63,029 nucleotides of DNA from Bacteroidales bacterium (GTDB lineage: Bacteria > Bacteroidota > Bacteroidia > Bacteroidales > UBA932): contig JAFUFP010000014.1 in NCBI GenBank assembly GCA_017469845.1, positions 1-63,029 of the forward strand, written 5' to 3'. This document shows, one piece after another, positions 17,665 to 26,410 of this stretch (positions are counted from its first letter, which is position 1; each line of letters starts with the position of its first letter). A program made the translations under genes and the position numbers. The notes below the pieces were generated by a model. It saw nothing but the letters and a program-made list of their open reading frames with translations, ran no database searches and was not told the DNA's origin.

Positions 17665-17967
17665 CTATTCCAATGTTTTTGCCAGTTCCAGCAGCTCTTC
17701 CTTGCTATTCACGATAACCGGGTCCCCATCAACGAAGATGCAGCCGTGAATGTCCTCGCTTTTCTGCTTCATACCGATAAACTCCAAGAAGGGGATGTCA
17801 AGCACCTCGCTCATCTTGATTATCGTGTTGATGTCCTTTTTTTTGCTATCAAGTAGTGCATCCAGGTTCTGCCGGGCAATTCCCATCTTGGAAGAGAACT
17901 CCGCCTTGCTCATTCCCTTCCTCGCAATTTGTTCCAGGATATAGTCCTTGGTCAGTAATACTTCCAT
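17665..17967 (-). CDS. XRE-family helix-turn-helix repressor
   Basis: 100 residues. The N-terminal 60 residues form a Cro/CI-type HTH: KGMSKAEFSSKMGIARQNLD, then helix 4 with INTIIKMSEVLDIPFLE. The C-terminal segment is short and variable. It is transcribed from a near-consensus promoter (17993-18023) facing the divergent DUF2693-type gene, the usual layout of an element-borne repressor controlling the opposite promoter. Whether it represses both promoters is inferred from position. Confidence 0.8.
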   Translation of the reverse strand: MEVLLTKDYILEQIARKGMSKAEFSSKMGIARQNLDALLDSKKKDINTIIKMSEVLDIPFLEFIGMKQKSEDIHGCIFVDGDPVIVNSKEELLELAKTLE

Positions 17968-17992
17968 ATAACGAGATTTTTCCAGTTTCGTG

Positions 17993-18023
17993 CAAATGTA
18001 ATCATTCTATATGTCAAAACAAA
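17993..18023 (-). promoter_or_regulatory. Consensus Bacteroidota promoter for the XRE operon
   Basis: On the reverse strand this reads TTTG, 19 bases, TACATTTG, matching both -33 and -7 elements with ideal spacing. The transcript would start about 18 bases before the XRE start codon. Confidence 0.75.
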
Positions 18024-18075
18024 GCAAGAAGTAATAAATAAATCTTCACTTTTTATGAAAAAATATTACAAAACA

Positions 18076-18107
18076 TTTGGTGGTGTCATATAAAAGTATT
18101 ACCTTTG
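18076..18107 (+). promoter_or_regulatory. Consensus Bacteroidota promoter for the DUF2693-type gene
   Basis: TTTG (18076-18079), 20 bases, TACCTTTG (18100-18107). It diverges from the XRE promoter with about 50 bases between the two -33 elements, leaving room for a shared operator. Confidence 0.75.
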
Positions 18108-18162
18108 TCATAGAAAAAGAAACGACAACAACACGAAGTTTAACGCATAACACTTTTTGGAT

Positions 18163-18501
18163 ATGACTACCATCATCACTGCCACCAACAACGCTCTCGT
18201 TGCTCGCCACATCTCCGCCATCACCGCCAAGACCGGCTCCGCTTATATGGGCATCAGCAAGGCAATGCTCATTGAGGAAGCGAAGAAACAAATGAGAGAG
18301 GGTGTCTGCCACTTCATCTACCTCAAAAAGAACGGAGAGGTCCGTGAGGCAATGGGCACTCTCTCAAAGCCGGTTCTCAATGCCACTCTCAAAGGCACGG
18401 GAGCATCACCCGAAGAATGGGGCTGCTGCTACTATCACGATGTAATTAAGGGCGGAGCCCGTAGTTTTAGGTGGAGCAACCTCATCGCCGTTCTTTCCTA
18501 A
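18163..18501 (+). CDS. DUF2693-like (SH3-type beta-barrel) protein
   Basis: 112 residues from the ATG giving MTTIITATNN; a TTG two codons upstream is less likely. The C-terminal segment (HFIYLKKNGEVREAMGTL, ending in a WSNLIAV strand) resembles the small SH3-barrel DUF2693 proteins common on Bacteroidota plasmids and mobile elements. The role is unknown. It has its own consensus promoter opposite the XRE repressor and leads three overlapping or closely spaced small genes. Confidence 0.65.
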   Translation: MTTIITATNNALVARHISAITAKTGSAYMGISKAMLIEEAKKQMREGVCHFIYLKKNGEVREAMGTLSKPVLNATLKGTGASPEEWGCCYYHDVIKGGARSFRWSNLIAVLS

Positions 18502-18555
18502 CATCATGTTCAACCAGGGGGCTGCTTCCGGTGGCCCCCACAATCTCTTCTCGCT

Positions 18556-18870
18556 ATGGAAATGGCAAAGTACATCCTCGCAATCCTTCGCTCCCAGCTG
18601 ATGATTGTCTTCTCCTGGGGTTTCCACAATCCGGTCGCCCTGAATAACGGCTTGCAGTTCCAGGTCAATGGATACAAGCACAAGGGAAAGGTCCAGGTCA
18701 AGTACGATGAGGGAAGCGACCTGTTCAGCGTTATCCTCCTGGACCGGACCGGCAAGGAGACCAGGAAGGAAGAGGGCATCTACCTGGACTGCCTGGTGAA
18801 TGTCATTGACCGGCTTGTTGAGAAGACCGATGACTACTCTTCCAGGGTACGGAGCCAGTACGGATTATGA
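18556..18870 (+). CDS. Hypothetical mobile-element protein
   Basis: 104 residues. A hydrophobic N-terminal helix (YILAILRSQLMIVFSWGF) precedes a beta-rich centre and a basic, helical C-terminus. No family recognised. The stop codon overlaps the next start as ATGA (18867-18870), indicating translational coupling. Confidence 0.5.
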   Translation: MEMAKYILAILRSQLMIVFSWGFHNPVALNNGLQFQVNGYKHKGKVQVKYDEGSDLFSVILLDRTGKETRKEEGIYLDCLVNVIDRLVEKTDDYSSRVRSQYGL

Positions 18871-19031
18871 TTACGAAGATTGACACGAAGCTGCTACACT
18901 CTTTAAGGAGATGGGGATTTGGAGGCGAAGAACTGAACTGGCTATACCAATTCTTCTCTTCCTTTCCCCAACCTCTCGCCTCGCTCATTTGGGACCTGGC
19001 AAGAAAATCCCCCAGGAGGCCGAAGAATTAG
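18867..19031 (+). CDS. Hypothetical 54-residue protein, coupled to upstream gene
   Basis: Starts inside the stop codon of the preceding gene (ATGA overlap) and encodes 54 residues with an amphipathic helical N-terminus (MITKIDTKLLHSLRRWGFGG) and a basic tail (KSPRRPKN). The overlap is the main evidence that it is translated. Function unknown. Confidence 0.45.
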   Translation: MITKIDTKLLHSLRRWGFGGEELNWLYQFFSSFPQPLASLIWDLARKSPRRPKN

Positions 19032-19152
19032 CCGAATGTAAGACTAATCGCAGAAGCCGTACTTGCAACAGATTGATTTATAGATAGATATTTGAGTTTA
19101 ACACGAGGGCTATACGACTTACCTACCGAAACCCTCACAAACCTTACAGACA

Positions 19153-19743
19153 ATGAGTGCAAAAGGAACATACACAACGGCTGAACCGCTTGACTGGGAC
19201 GAGGCAATCTCCCTGATGAACCGGCTCTTCAAGGACGGGAACTATCGCATAAGCCTCCTCGTGGGCTGCGGCATCTTCTTCGGCCTACGCATCAGCGACC
19301 TTCTCCGGCTGACCTGGCACGAGCTGCTTGACGAGGATACCTTCATCATCCACGAGCAGAAGACCGGGAAGAGACGCATCATCAAGGTCAATGACACCTT
19401 CAAGCGAACCATCATCCAGCCCTGCTACGAGAAGCTCCGCATCAAGAAGCTGGACGAGCCGGTATTCCTCTCCAAGATTGGTCAGCCCTACACCGCCGAC
19501 AGGCTCAATGTGATGTTCAAGGGCATCCGCGTCAAGTACAGGCTCTCCATCAAGCGGTTCTCCACACACTCTCTCCGCAAGACTTTCGCCAAGCGTGTCT
19601 ATACGATGGCCGGGAACAGGAGTGAGGATGCGCTGGTCCGGTTAAGTGAGATGCTTGGCCATTCCAGTACGGCAATCACCCGGAAGTATATCGGCCTCAC
19701 ACAGCAAGTTATGGCCGACACCTACGATATGCTAGCTTACTGA
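19153..19743 (+). CDS. Short tyrosine recombinase (catalytic domain only)
   Basis: 196-residue recombinase lacking the N-terminal core-binding domain of normal integrases. All active-site residues are present: Arg in FGLRISD (near 46), His-x-x-Arg in HSLRK (near 138-141), His in LGHSS (near 169) and Tyr in RKYIGL (near 179). Such short enzymes occur in Bacteroidota elements and invertible loci. It faces the restriction-modification operon tail-to-tail. A degraded copy of its last 16 or so codons plus terminator lies at 29799-29885, beyond that operon. It is noticeably more GC-rich than the small genes before it. Confidence 0.88.
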   Translation: MSAKGTYTTAEPLDWDEAISLMNRLFKDGNYRISLLVGCGIFFGLRISDLLRLTWHELLDEDTFIIHEQKTGKRRIIKVNDTFKRTIIQPCYEKLRIKKLDEPVFLSKIGQPYTADRLNVMFKGIRVKYRLSIKRFSTHSLRKTFAKRVYTMAGNRSEDALVRLSEMLGHSSTAITRKYIGLTQQVMADTYDMLAY

Positions 19744-19745
19744 AG

Positions 19746-19780
19746 AACGGCTCCCAGGATAATTCCAGGAGCCGTTCCTA
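19746..19780 (+). terminator. Terminator after the short recombinase
   Basis: AACGGCTCC (19746-19754) pairs with GGAGCCGTT (19768-19776), with further pairing inside. The same hairpin is repeated after the recombinase remnant at 29851-29885. Confidence 0.8.
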
Positions 19781-19798
19781 TCAGTTCTGGAGACTTCT

Positions 19799-20470
19799 TC
19801 AAAATGGTAGTCTATCTATGATATCTTTTTTAAGTTCCTCTTCACTCTTTCTTCGCCCAAAAACCTTAATCCACTTGTCAAGATTATAATCATCATCACT
19901 AATGATATTTGCATAACTCCGTAGCGTAGGCCCCATTTCGCATTCCTTCACCAAATCATTCCAATATAATAAATCATTCTTAACAAAGTCATCATATAGA
20001 ACTTCTGGATTATCATACCCATATAGTTTCATCTTGTGTATTACATAATCCTTTGGCAAACGGGCAAGGAGACTAAGTCTCCATTTGTCATCATTTTTGT
20101 TATATCTGGCAAAAGGAGAGAATAATGAGAAGATAAAGCTCTCATACTTGTAGGCATATACTCGCTTGACAATATATTCCTTTTTGCGCTTTTCCTCTTT
20201 GTCTTTAAGAATAACTTCTCTTTCTTCTTTTTCTTTGAGAGCTTTTTCCAGCCTTCCAGGTTCTGAAAAAAAACGGCGCACGGCTTTTCTTAATGTCCAA
20301 TTAGGATGAGCTAACCGATACTGTCTGAAATCTTCTTTGGAAAAAAAACAGTTGTCAATAAGATTTAGATACTCTTGTTCTTGCTTGTCGTGTCTCTCCT
20401 CCATTGAAATCAAGAGATAAGATACACCGCCAAAAACCACTAAAAAGACAAGGCTTCCTCCAATAGTCAT
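19799..20470 (-). CDS. Membrane-anchored protein at the end of the restriction operon
   Basis: 223 residues. One N-terminal transmembrane helix (about residues 4-20, LVFLVVFGGVSYLL) is followed by a long charged helical region rich in Glu/Lys (about 80-125) and a globular C-terminus with many aromatic and Asp residues. It is low in GC. No family recognised. It is the last of six genes on this strand, 46 bases after the DUF262 gene, so it may belong functionally to the restriction operon or be a later insertion. Confidence 0.6.
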   Translation of the reverse strand: MTIGGSLVFLVVFGGVSYLLISMEERHDKQEQEYLNLIDNCFFSKEDFRQYRLAHPNWTLRKAVRRFFSEPGRLEKALKEKEEREVILKDKEEKRKKEYIVKRVYAYKYESFIFSLFSPFARYNKNDDKWRLSLLARLPKDYVIHKMKLYGYDNPEVLYDDFVKNDLLYWNDLVKECEMGPTLRSYANIISDDDYNLDKWIKVFGRRKSEEELKKDIIDRLPF

Positions 20471-20516
20471 AGTGCAACCAGATTATTGAAATAAAATGAA
20501 ATAGATATAGTCCGGC

Positions 20517-22352
20517 TTATAGGCTTTCGTAGAACTTGCGTATCTTCTGGGCCATCAGCTTTCGCCTCTCGTCCAGGAACCGGTCGTAAGAAGTCTCGTC
20601 CATATCAAACACATCTTCCGGGATGCAGTTCGTTGCCAGGTTCTTCATCAGCTCTTCGTAATCAGTGATGGAGCCGCACTTTATTTCCTTCGTCTCACAC
20701 TGGTTCCTGGCAATGTTGAAGTATTCGCACGGTGCCTTTTTGCCAATACTCTCATTCACCGGCCTGTCAAGATACGCGTAGTTCCCCTCCTGGTTATACT
20801 TGCCTTTCTCAAAGCCCTTACTCTTCAAGTATTCCTTCGGGAAAATATGATGCACATCTCCGCCCAGCTCAATCAGTTCCCTAACTGCAATATTGGAAGA
20901 CAGAAGTGAAATATCGTTGAAAAAGACCTGGGCAGCAAGATATACCAGGTAGGTGGGATTATTCGTTGAAGTCATTGTCAGGTCTTGAACTACTTTGACT
21001 TCCCAGAAGTTCTCACTCAATGTTGCAGCCTCAATGTCTTTCAGCGTTGCCACAACGCCTTGCTCACCAATCCTCTTGATGTCCCTGGCAAATGCGCTTT
21101 CCGGAGAGCTGCTGTACCTTCCAGTCAAAACGGAAAGGACATACCATCTTTGGACAATCCTCTTCACCTCGCTGACGGACACCTCGTTGCCATAATGGAG
21201 CATCAAGTAGATGGTGAAAGCGAAATCCAGCGCCATATTGGAATTGACCAATTTCGGCGAGATGAAGCCAGCAGACTTAATCGCAATCATAAACTGCTTG
21301 AAGTTCTGCTCATTTACTGTGTTGAGGACGCCTTCCCGAAACACTTCATAGGTTTTGTCTATGATGTCATCACGATACTCCCTGGTTTCAAAGTCTCGTC
21401 CGGAGAGCAAACTTACCAGGTCTGCCATCTTCGCTCTACCGAACTTGTGCATAAACGCTACACGGATAACATCATCGCAGTTCGGGTCATACACCAGCTC
21501 GTTATCGTGTTTCAGCCATTCAAGCTTCTGTAAGTAAGGCGTTGCCGCAAAAGCCGTATCATGAGTTGCAATGTAATCGTAGAATGATGGTTCAAGGGAC
21601 AGATGGCTGTAATAGTCTATGAGTTTCCGGAGAGTATTTCCTCCGTGTATCTCATCAGCAGCAATCTTGGACATAACGAAGTCGCCCTGGCTCAATGCCG
21701 TTCCTTTGGAGTTGATGCGGATAAAGATGTCGGTAATGATATCAATGTTGAGATTATCTGCGAGCTCAATGATACCGACAGAGCGATTACCGATGGCTTT
21801 CAAACTATTGAGAACTGCATCCAGTTCCTCCGGAGTGATGCCCGGATTGTTTGCGCAGTACTCATAGACGAACTTGAAATTGGAGAAGGTGTGCTTGAAG
21901 ATTTCGGCAACATCCGGTATCCATTTCTTGTCTTTGAGATGAGCTGCGGTCTGCACTGCAAATATTTCCTCTTCCGTTGAGGTTCCGTTCATATAGTGGA
22001 GAGCAGCGAAAGGGTCAAACGCAATCTTCACGCGCCCCTGTTTGTAATCCGCATTGATGATGGTCTTACCGGCGATTGCAGTCATCAGCGCAGTTGTTCT
22101 CTGTTGTCCATCAATGAGAACCTTCTTTCCAGCAGAAATCGTCCCGTCCTTCAATTTAACATTGGGGTTCTTCCACACAATGAGATAACCGGTGGGATAC
22201 CCGTGGTAGAGACTATCCAGGAGGTCTCTCACCTGGACATTCTTCCAGACGAAGGGCCTCTGGATTTCGGGAATTGCAATGTCGTTGGCCTCAATCAGCC
22301 CAAGAATGGCGTTGATTGTCAGCGGATAGGTTGTGTATTTCTCGGCTTCCAT
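20517..22352 (-). CDS. DUF262/GmrSD-like protein with C-terminal HNH nuclease
   Basis: 611 residues. The N-terminal DUF262 (ParB-like NTPase) domain has the diagnostic PEIQRPFVW (about residues 28-36) and DGQQRTTAL (81-89) motifs. The C-terminal DUF1524-type HNH domain carries VHHIFPKEYL near residue 500, with NYAYLDRPVNESIGKKAP after it. GmrSD proteins of this build are type IV enzymes that cut modified phage DNA using NTP hydrolysis (established for the family). It starts 3 bases after hsdR ends and is therefore part of the same operon, so the locus may act on both unmodified and modified DNA (inference). Confidence 0.88.
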   Translation of the reverse strand: MEAEKYTTYPLTINAILGLIEANDIAIPEIQRPFVWKNVQVRDLLDSLYHGYPTGYLIVWKNPNVKLKDGTISAGKKVLIDGQQRTTALMTAIAGKTIINADYKQGRVKIAFDPFAALHYMNGTSTEEEIFAVQTAAHLKDKKWIPDVAEIFKHTFSNFKFVYEYCANNPGITPEELDAVLNSLKAIGNRSVGIIELADNLNIDIITDIFIRINSKGTALSQGDFVMSKIAADEIHGGNTLRKLIDYYSHLSLEPSFYDYIATHDTAFAATPYLQKLEWLKHDNELVYDPNCDDVIRVAFMHKFGRAKMADLVSLLSGRDFETREYRDDIIDKTYEVFREGVLNTVNEQNFKQFMIAIKSAGFISPKLVNSNMALDFAFTIYLMLHYGNEVSVSEVKRIVQRWYVLSVLTGRYSSSPESAFARDIKRIGEQGVVATLKDIEAATLSENFWEVKVVQDLTMTSTNNPTYLVYLAAQVFFNDISLLSSNIAVRELIELGGDVHHIFPKEYLKSKGFEKGKYNQEGNYAYLDRPVNESIGKKAPCEYFNIARNQCETKEIKCGSITDYEELMKNLATNCIPEDVFDMDETSYDRFLDERRKLMAQKIRKFYESL

Positions 22353-22355
22353 ACT

Positions 22356-24674
22356 CTATATTGCTTGCTGGTAAAGACTTCTTTGGAAATTATAGAAGGT
22401 TCCTCTCGCTCCCTCAATTCCTCCCAGGGCGTTAGTTCCTTCCAGGATGGTTCCGTACTTGTTCGCCATCAGTTTCGGGAGCCGGTCTGCTTCAAGTTCA
22501 TCAATGCCGGCTTTGACATAGACGGATACCAGGTACTGAATGAACGCTACCTGCTCCGGGGTTTGCTGACCGGTATAGAGCTGGGCATTCTGGACCCTGG
22601 CAGCACGATTTACAGGTCTCTTCTGGTAGGCGATGTATTCCAGGACATCCAGGAGGTCGCAGTCATCGGCATCTATCAAGCTCCGTATCTGCTTCAAGAC
22701 ATCCTCGCCATATCCCTGGTCTGCCATCTGGTTAAGCAGCTCTCGTCTGGTGGTCGGTGAAGACCATTTCTCACGCAGCTCCGCCTCATCGGTGAAGAAC
22801 TCCGGCAGCTTCCCGAACATCATCCGTAGGAACTCTTCGGCACTGACCGGAACGCCATCCGGCCCCCAGAACATATCACTCTTGATGTGCTTGATACTCA
22901 TAGTATGCCCGGAAGACAGGCGGATTTCAAGCTTCTCGGGTTTGTCCTCCGGTTCCTCGGGGTTCTCCGGTGTATCCTTCTGCGGTCGCTTGGGACGCTG
23001 GGGCTTGTCTGGGTCATCAGGGATTTCTGGTCTATCGGGCAAATCCGGCATATCCTCTTCTCCATCCCAATCCGGGTCCTTGAAATGCTCATACGCCTTT
23101 ACAAAGTCATAGATGGTGAAGTAATACTTGCCATCAAAGAGCCGGGTTCCACGACCGATAATCTGCTTGAACTCTATCATTGACCGGACAGGGCGCATCA
23201 GCACGATATTCCGCACATTCAACGCATCCACACCCGTTGAGAGTTTCTGTGAGGTGGTGAGTATCGTAGGGATGGTCTTCTCATTATCCTGGAACTCCTT
23301 CAAATACTGCTCGCCCAGATTTCCGTCATTGGCAGCGACGCGGACTGCATACTTGGGGTTCCCGTGGTGGTATGCGTTTATCATATCCCGGACTTTCGCT
23401 GCGTGGTCCTGGGTCGCACAGAACACCAAAGTCTTTTCATCTTCCTTTATGTGAGATAGGAACTCCTGGACCCTGGCTTCATCACGCTGCTTGATAGTGA
23501 TATTGCCCTGGTAGAAGTCATTCTCCGTATAGACCTTGCCTTCTTCAACCTCGCCGGAAAGGATTTCGTCCTCCGGGGAATAGATGTAGTCGTCAATGTT
23601 GCTCTGCATCTTGCAATGCCGGAACGGAGTGAGGAAGCCATCGGCAATGCCCTCCTTCAAGGAATACTCATAGACCGGTTTCCCGAAGTATTCATAGGTG
23701 TTCGCATTGACATCCCGTCTTGGCGTTGCGGTCATACCCAACTGCACGGCACTGCTGAAATACTCCATAATGCCTCTCCAACTGCTCTCATCATTCGCAC
23801 CCCCACGATGGCACTCATCTATGATAACGAAGTCAAAGAAGTCCCTGGGATACTGACCGAAGTTGGGCTTGTCTTCCTCTCCGCTCTCAAAGGTCTGGAA
23901 GATTGTGAAGAAGATGGAAGCGTTTGTCGGGACCTTGCCATTCTTGCGGACGCTATCCGGGGTGATACGGCACAGGGCATCATTGGCGAACCCGAAGAAC
24001 CCGTTGAATGCCTGGTTTGCAAGGATGTTCCGGTCAGCCAGGAATAAGATGCGGGGCCTGTTGCCGGTCTTCCTCACATTCCAGCGAGTATGGAAGAGTT
24101 TGTAGGCAATCTGGAAGGAGATGAAGGTCTTGCCGGTTCCCGTTGCCATTGTAAGGAGGATGCGGTTCTTACCGGCGGCTACGGCATCCAGGACCTTATT
24201 GATGGCAATCTCCTGGTAATACCTGGGAACCTTCTGCCCATCATTGTAGAGCGGCTGGGCGTAGAACTTGTCCCTCCATTCATCTGCATCGCCGAAGGTC
24301 CGTGTCCAAATCTCTTCCGGGGAAAGGTAGTCATCCACCTGACCTTCCTCGCCGGTCTCCATATCTATCTGGTAGATGGTATCGCCATTGGTGGCGTAGG
24401 TGAAGCGGATTTTCAGTTTCTCGGCGTATTCCTTCGCTTGCATCACGCCTTCACCCACCGGTTTCTCATCGCTCTTCGCTTCCACGACAGCCAGTTTAAC
24501 ACCCTTGTATTGCAGGATGTAGTCCGCCTTCATTGGACGGGGCTTGATAGTCTGGCTTATCCTTCCCCGGGTGATGGGGACTTCCGTGAGGATATAACTA
24601 TCAGCCGTTGTACCCCAGCCATTCTCTTTCAGCTTGGGGTCAATCTTAACTAATCGGGTCTGGCTCTCGTTCAT
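22356..24674 (-). CDS. hsdR: Type I restriction enzyme, R subunit
   Basis: 772-residue motor and nuclease subunit. The N-terminal PD-(D/E)XK nuclease is visible as Asp51, then Glu65-Ala-Lys67 in VVEAKSDE. The SF2 translocase follows with Walker A ATGTGKT (about residues 177-183) and the DECH box (286-289). RecA domain 2 ends in motif VI IIGRGTRLFDG, and a proline-rich linker (about 545-590) leads to the C-terminal helical region that contacts the methylase. Size and linker resemble the EcoEI/type IC group. No frameshift is visible and all catalytic residues are present, so it should be active. Confidence 0.95.
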   Translation of the reverse strand: MNESQTRLVKIDPKLKENGWGTTADSYILTEVPITRGRISQTIKPRPMKADYILQYKGVKLAVVEAKSDEKPVGEGVMQAKEYAEKLKIRFTYATNGDTIYQIDMETGEEGQVDDYLSPEEIWTRTFGDADEWRDKFYAQPLYNDGQKVPRYYQEIAINKVLDAVAAGKNRILLTMATGTGKTFISFQIAYKLFHTRWNVRKTGNRPRILFLADRNILANQAFNGFFGFANDALCRITPDSVRKNGKVPTNASIFFTIFQTFESGEEDKPNFGQYPRDFFDFVIIDECHRGGANDESSWRGIMEYFSSAVQLGMTATPRRDVNANTYEYFGKPVYEYSLKEGIADGFLTPFRHCKMQSNIDDYIYSPEDEILSGEVEEGKVYTENDFYQGNITIKQRDEARVQEFLSHIKEDEKTLVFCATQDHAAKVRDMINAYHHGNPKYAVRVAANDGNLGEQYLKEFQDNEKTIPTILTTSQKLSTGVDALNVRNIVLMRPVRSMIEFKQIIGRGTRLFDGKYYFTIYDFVKAYEHFKDPDWDGEEDMPDLPDRPEIPDDPDKPQRPKRPQKDTPENPEEPEDKPEKLEIRLSSGHTMSIKHIKSDMFWGPDGVPVSAEEFLRMMFGKLPEFFTDEAELREKWSSPTTRRELLNQMADQGYGEDVLKQIRSLIDADDCDLLDVLEYIAYQKRPVNRAARVQNAQLYTGQQTPEQVAFIQYLVSVYVKAGIDELEADRLPKLMANKYGTILEGTNALGGIEGARGTFYNFQRSLYQQAI

Positions 24675-24682
24675 AATAATAA

Positions 24683-25264
24683 CTACGATGGTTGTATCTC
24701 TTTTCGCATCAATTCAGTCATCTCCTGATATAGAGCAGCAAAGGCCTTTACTCTTTCGCTCTGTCCAATACTTTTAAGATTTTGAAGAGTATCGGCATTT
24801 TGAGGGGATATAGAGGACAGGCATTCGCTAAACTCATTGTATAAATCATCCGTAAGAACCTCCATCCTTTGAATACAGGTAAGCATCTGTTGAGAAGCAA
24901 CCAGTTTAAGGGAGGAAAGCTCTTGTTTCATTATCAAAACAGGTTTTAGACTATCCACCACGAAAGAGACAAGTTTTTCATTAAATGAAACAAGCGCCTT
25001 TTCCGTATCCTCGTGGTCATTCATCACTGATGTCAAGAAGGAGCTTGTCATCTCTTTTATCATTGTTTGGGGAAGCTTATTCATCTCTTGTGCAATGCTG
25101 TCCATTTTTACAAGAAAGCCATTATAAGCCTCAAATCTTCTATCCGCCAACTTATTAGCTTTTTCCAACCTTCTATTCTTGCGAGATTGAATGCTTGCGA
25201 CACCCCATCCCGCTAATGCTATGATGATGGTAATAGACCAACCAATAATAACTTCTGGGCTCAT
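24683..25264 (-). CDS. Membrane-anchored coiled-coil protein between hsdS and hsdR
   Basis: 193 residues. An N-terminal transmembrane helix (about 6-26) is followed by a basic patch (SRKNRRLEKANK) and almost entirely helical, coiled-coil-like sequence with no enzymatic motif. It is packed between hsdS (3 bases) and hsdR (8 bases), so co-expression is close to certain. I know no such subunit in characterised type I systems. It may be an anchoring or sensing accessory of this restriction system, or a passenger gene. Confidence 0.65.
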   Translation of the reverse strand: MSPEVIIGWSITIIIALAGWGVASIQSRKNRRLEKANKLADRRFEAYNGFLVKMDSIAQEMNKLPQTMIKEMTSSFLTSVMNDHEDTEKALVSFNEKLVSFVVDSLKPVLIMKQELSSLKLVASQQMLTCIQRMEVLTDDLYNEFSECLSSISPQNADTLQNLKSIGQSERVKAFAALYQEMTELMRKEIQPS

Positions 25265-25267
25265 AAA

Positions 25268-26410
25268 CTATAATTCTCCAATAAAAGCTTTGCGAAGAAG
25301 GGACTGCTTCAAATCATCACAAAGAGTGAGGGTCTTCTGGTAGTTCTGTTGGAGTGTGATGCTCTTGTCATTGAGGTCTTCCAGGCGAGAAACGATACAT
25401 TTCTGGGTTTGGACATTAGGGAAGGAAATGCGAAGTGGCGAGATATCGCCATTGTTAATTTGAGGGATAGCTGCGCCATCATAAATACTCGCCATATCTA
25501 CTCCTTGGAAGAAAGCGAAGAGGTACTCTGGCGTTAGGATATCGTATTTGGGGAATACGCCCATAATGTTCAAATCGCAACAAATCTCTGTGGCTGTGAG
25601 CCGTTTCTTATTGGTTAGAATTGCTCCGCCTCTCTTTGGGAAAATAACACTTCCAACGGGGAATACCCCTTTTTTGTTGCTTTCATAATCCACATACCTG
25701 GACGAGCAAGTAATGAAGACTTCATTACCCTCTATATTCATATCCCCAACTTTAACAAAGGGTAAAGAACCAGAAGGAGAATTGTTTGCATTTGAATTAC
25801 CGCTTTTAATGATGCAGATTTGACCTATCATCTGCGTTTTCCATCCTTCCTTCGGTTCCAGTTCCTTCTTCAATGTCGCTTGGAAGAGGTCTTTTGCTGC
25901 TTGAAGGGATTTCTCGGCATTGGCTTTCAGGGCATCTATCTTGGCGAACTCCTGGTCCAGAATATCCACGATACGCTGCTGCTCGGGAAGAGATGGGAAA
26001 GCAAAAGCAAATTGGAAGACATCCTTCATATTTGCTCTCGGCATTCTACATCCGCCACAAGTAGCATTTATTTTATCGGTAATACCATCTTCCAGAAACC
26101 AATACTTTAAGAAATCTGGAAGAATAACACCATTACACCGAATAGGCAATATTTCCGTGGAACAACAGCCATCGCAGTCTGCTACGATGACTTTTTTTAG
26201 GTATGGCCTCAATTTGCCATATAGGACATCCCCTGCATTGAAGAGGTTGGTCGTTCCTATAACACCAGATGTGTCTGCCAAGGAAACAAGAACCCCGTTC
26301 CCAGAAGAGATATGTTCTAAACCGACATAGTTCATCCCTGTATGAATGGAACTATCTCGTCTTACAGAACAGACATCTCCCAGTTTCCTTATTTGCCATC
26401 CTTCTCTCAT
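25268..26410 (-). CDS. hsdS: Type I restriction enzyme, specificity subunit
   Basis: 380 residues with the normal two-part layout. Target-recognition domain 1 (about 1-150) is followed by the conserved spacer helix LPEQQRIVDILDQEFAKIDA. Then come target-recognition domain 2 (about 190-340) and a second conserved helical region. Each half sets one half of a bipartite recognition sequence, which cannot be predicted here. The start overlaps the hsdM stop by 4 bases. GC is clearly lower than in hsdM and hsdR, typical of the fast-evolving recognition domains. I find no silent hsdS fragments nearby that would allow shuffling. Confidence 0.93.
   Translation of the reverse strand: MREGWQIRKLGDVCSVRRDSSIHTGMNYVGLEHISSGNGVLVSLADTSGVIGTTNLFNAGDVLYGKLRPYLKKVIVADCDGCCSTEILPIRCNGVILPDFLKYWFLEDGITDKINATCGGCRMPRANMKDVFQFAFAFPSLPEQQRIVDILDQEFAKIDALKANAEKSLQAAKDLFQATLKKELEPKEGWKTQMIGQICIIKSGNSNANNSPSGSLPFVKVGDMNIEGNEVFITCSSRYVDYESNKKGVFPVGSVIFPKRGGAILTNKKRLTATEICCDLNIMGVFPKYDILTPEYLFAFFQGVDMASIYDGAAIPQINNGDISPLRISFPNVQTQKCIVSRLEDLNDKSITLQQNYQKTLTLCDDLKQSLLRKAFIGEL

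Noticed and set aside
25268..26410. Phase-variable hsdS system driven by the nearby short tyrosine recombinase
   Set aside because: Only one complete hsdS is present and I see no partial hsdS copies or inverted repeats within it, so there is no visible substrate for inversion in this window.
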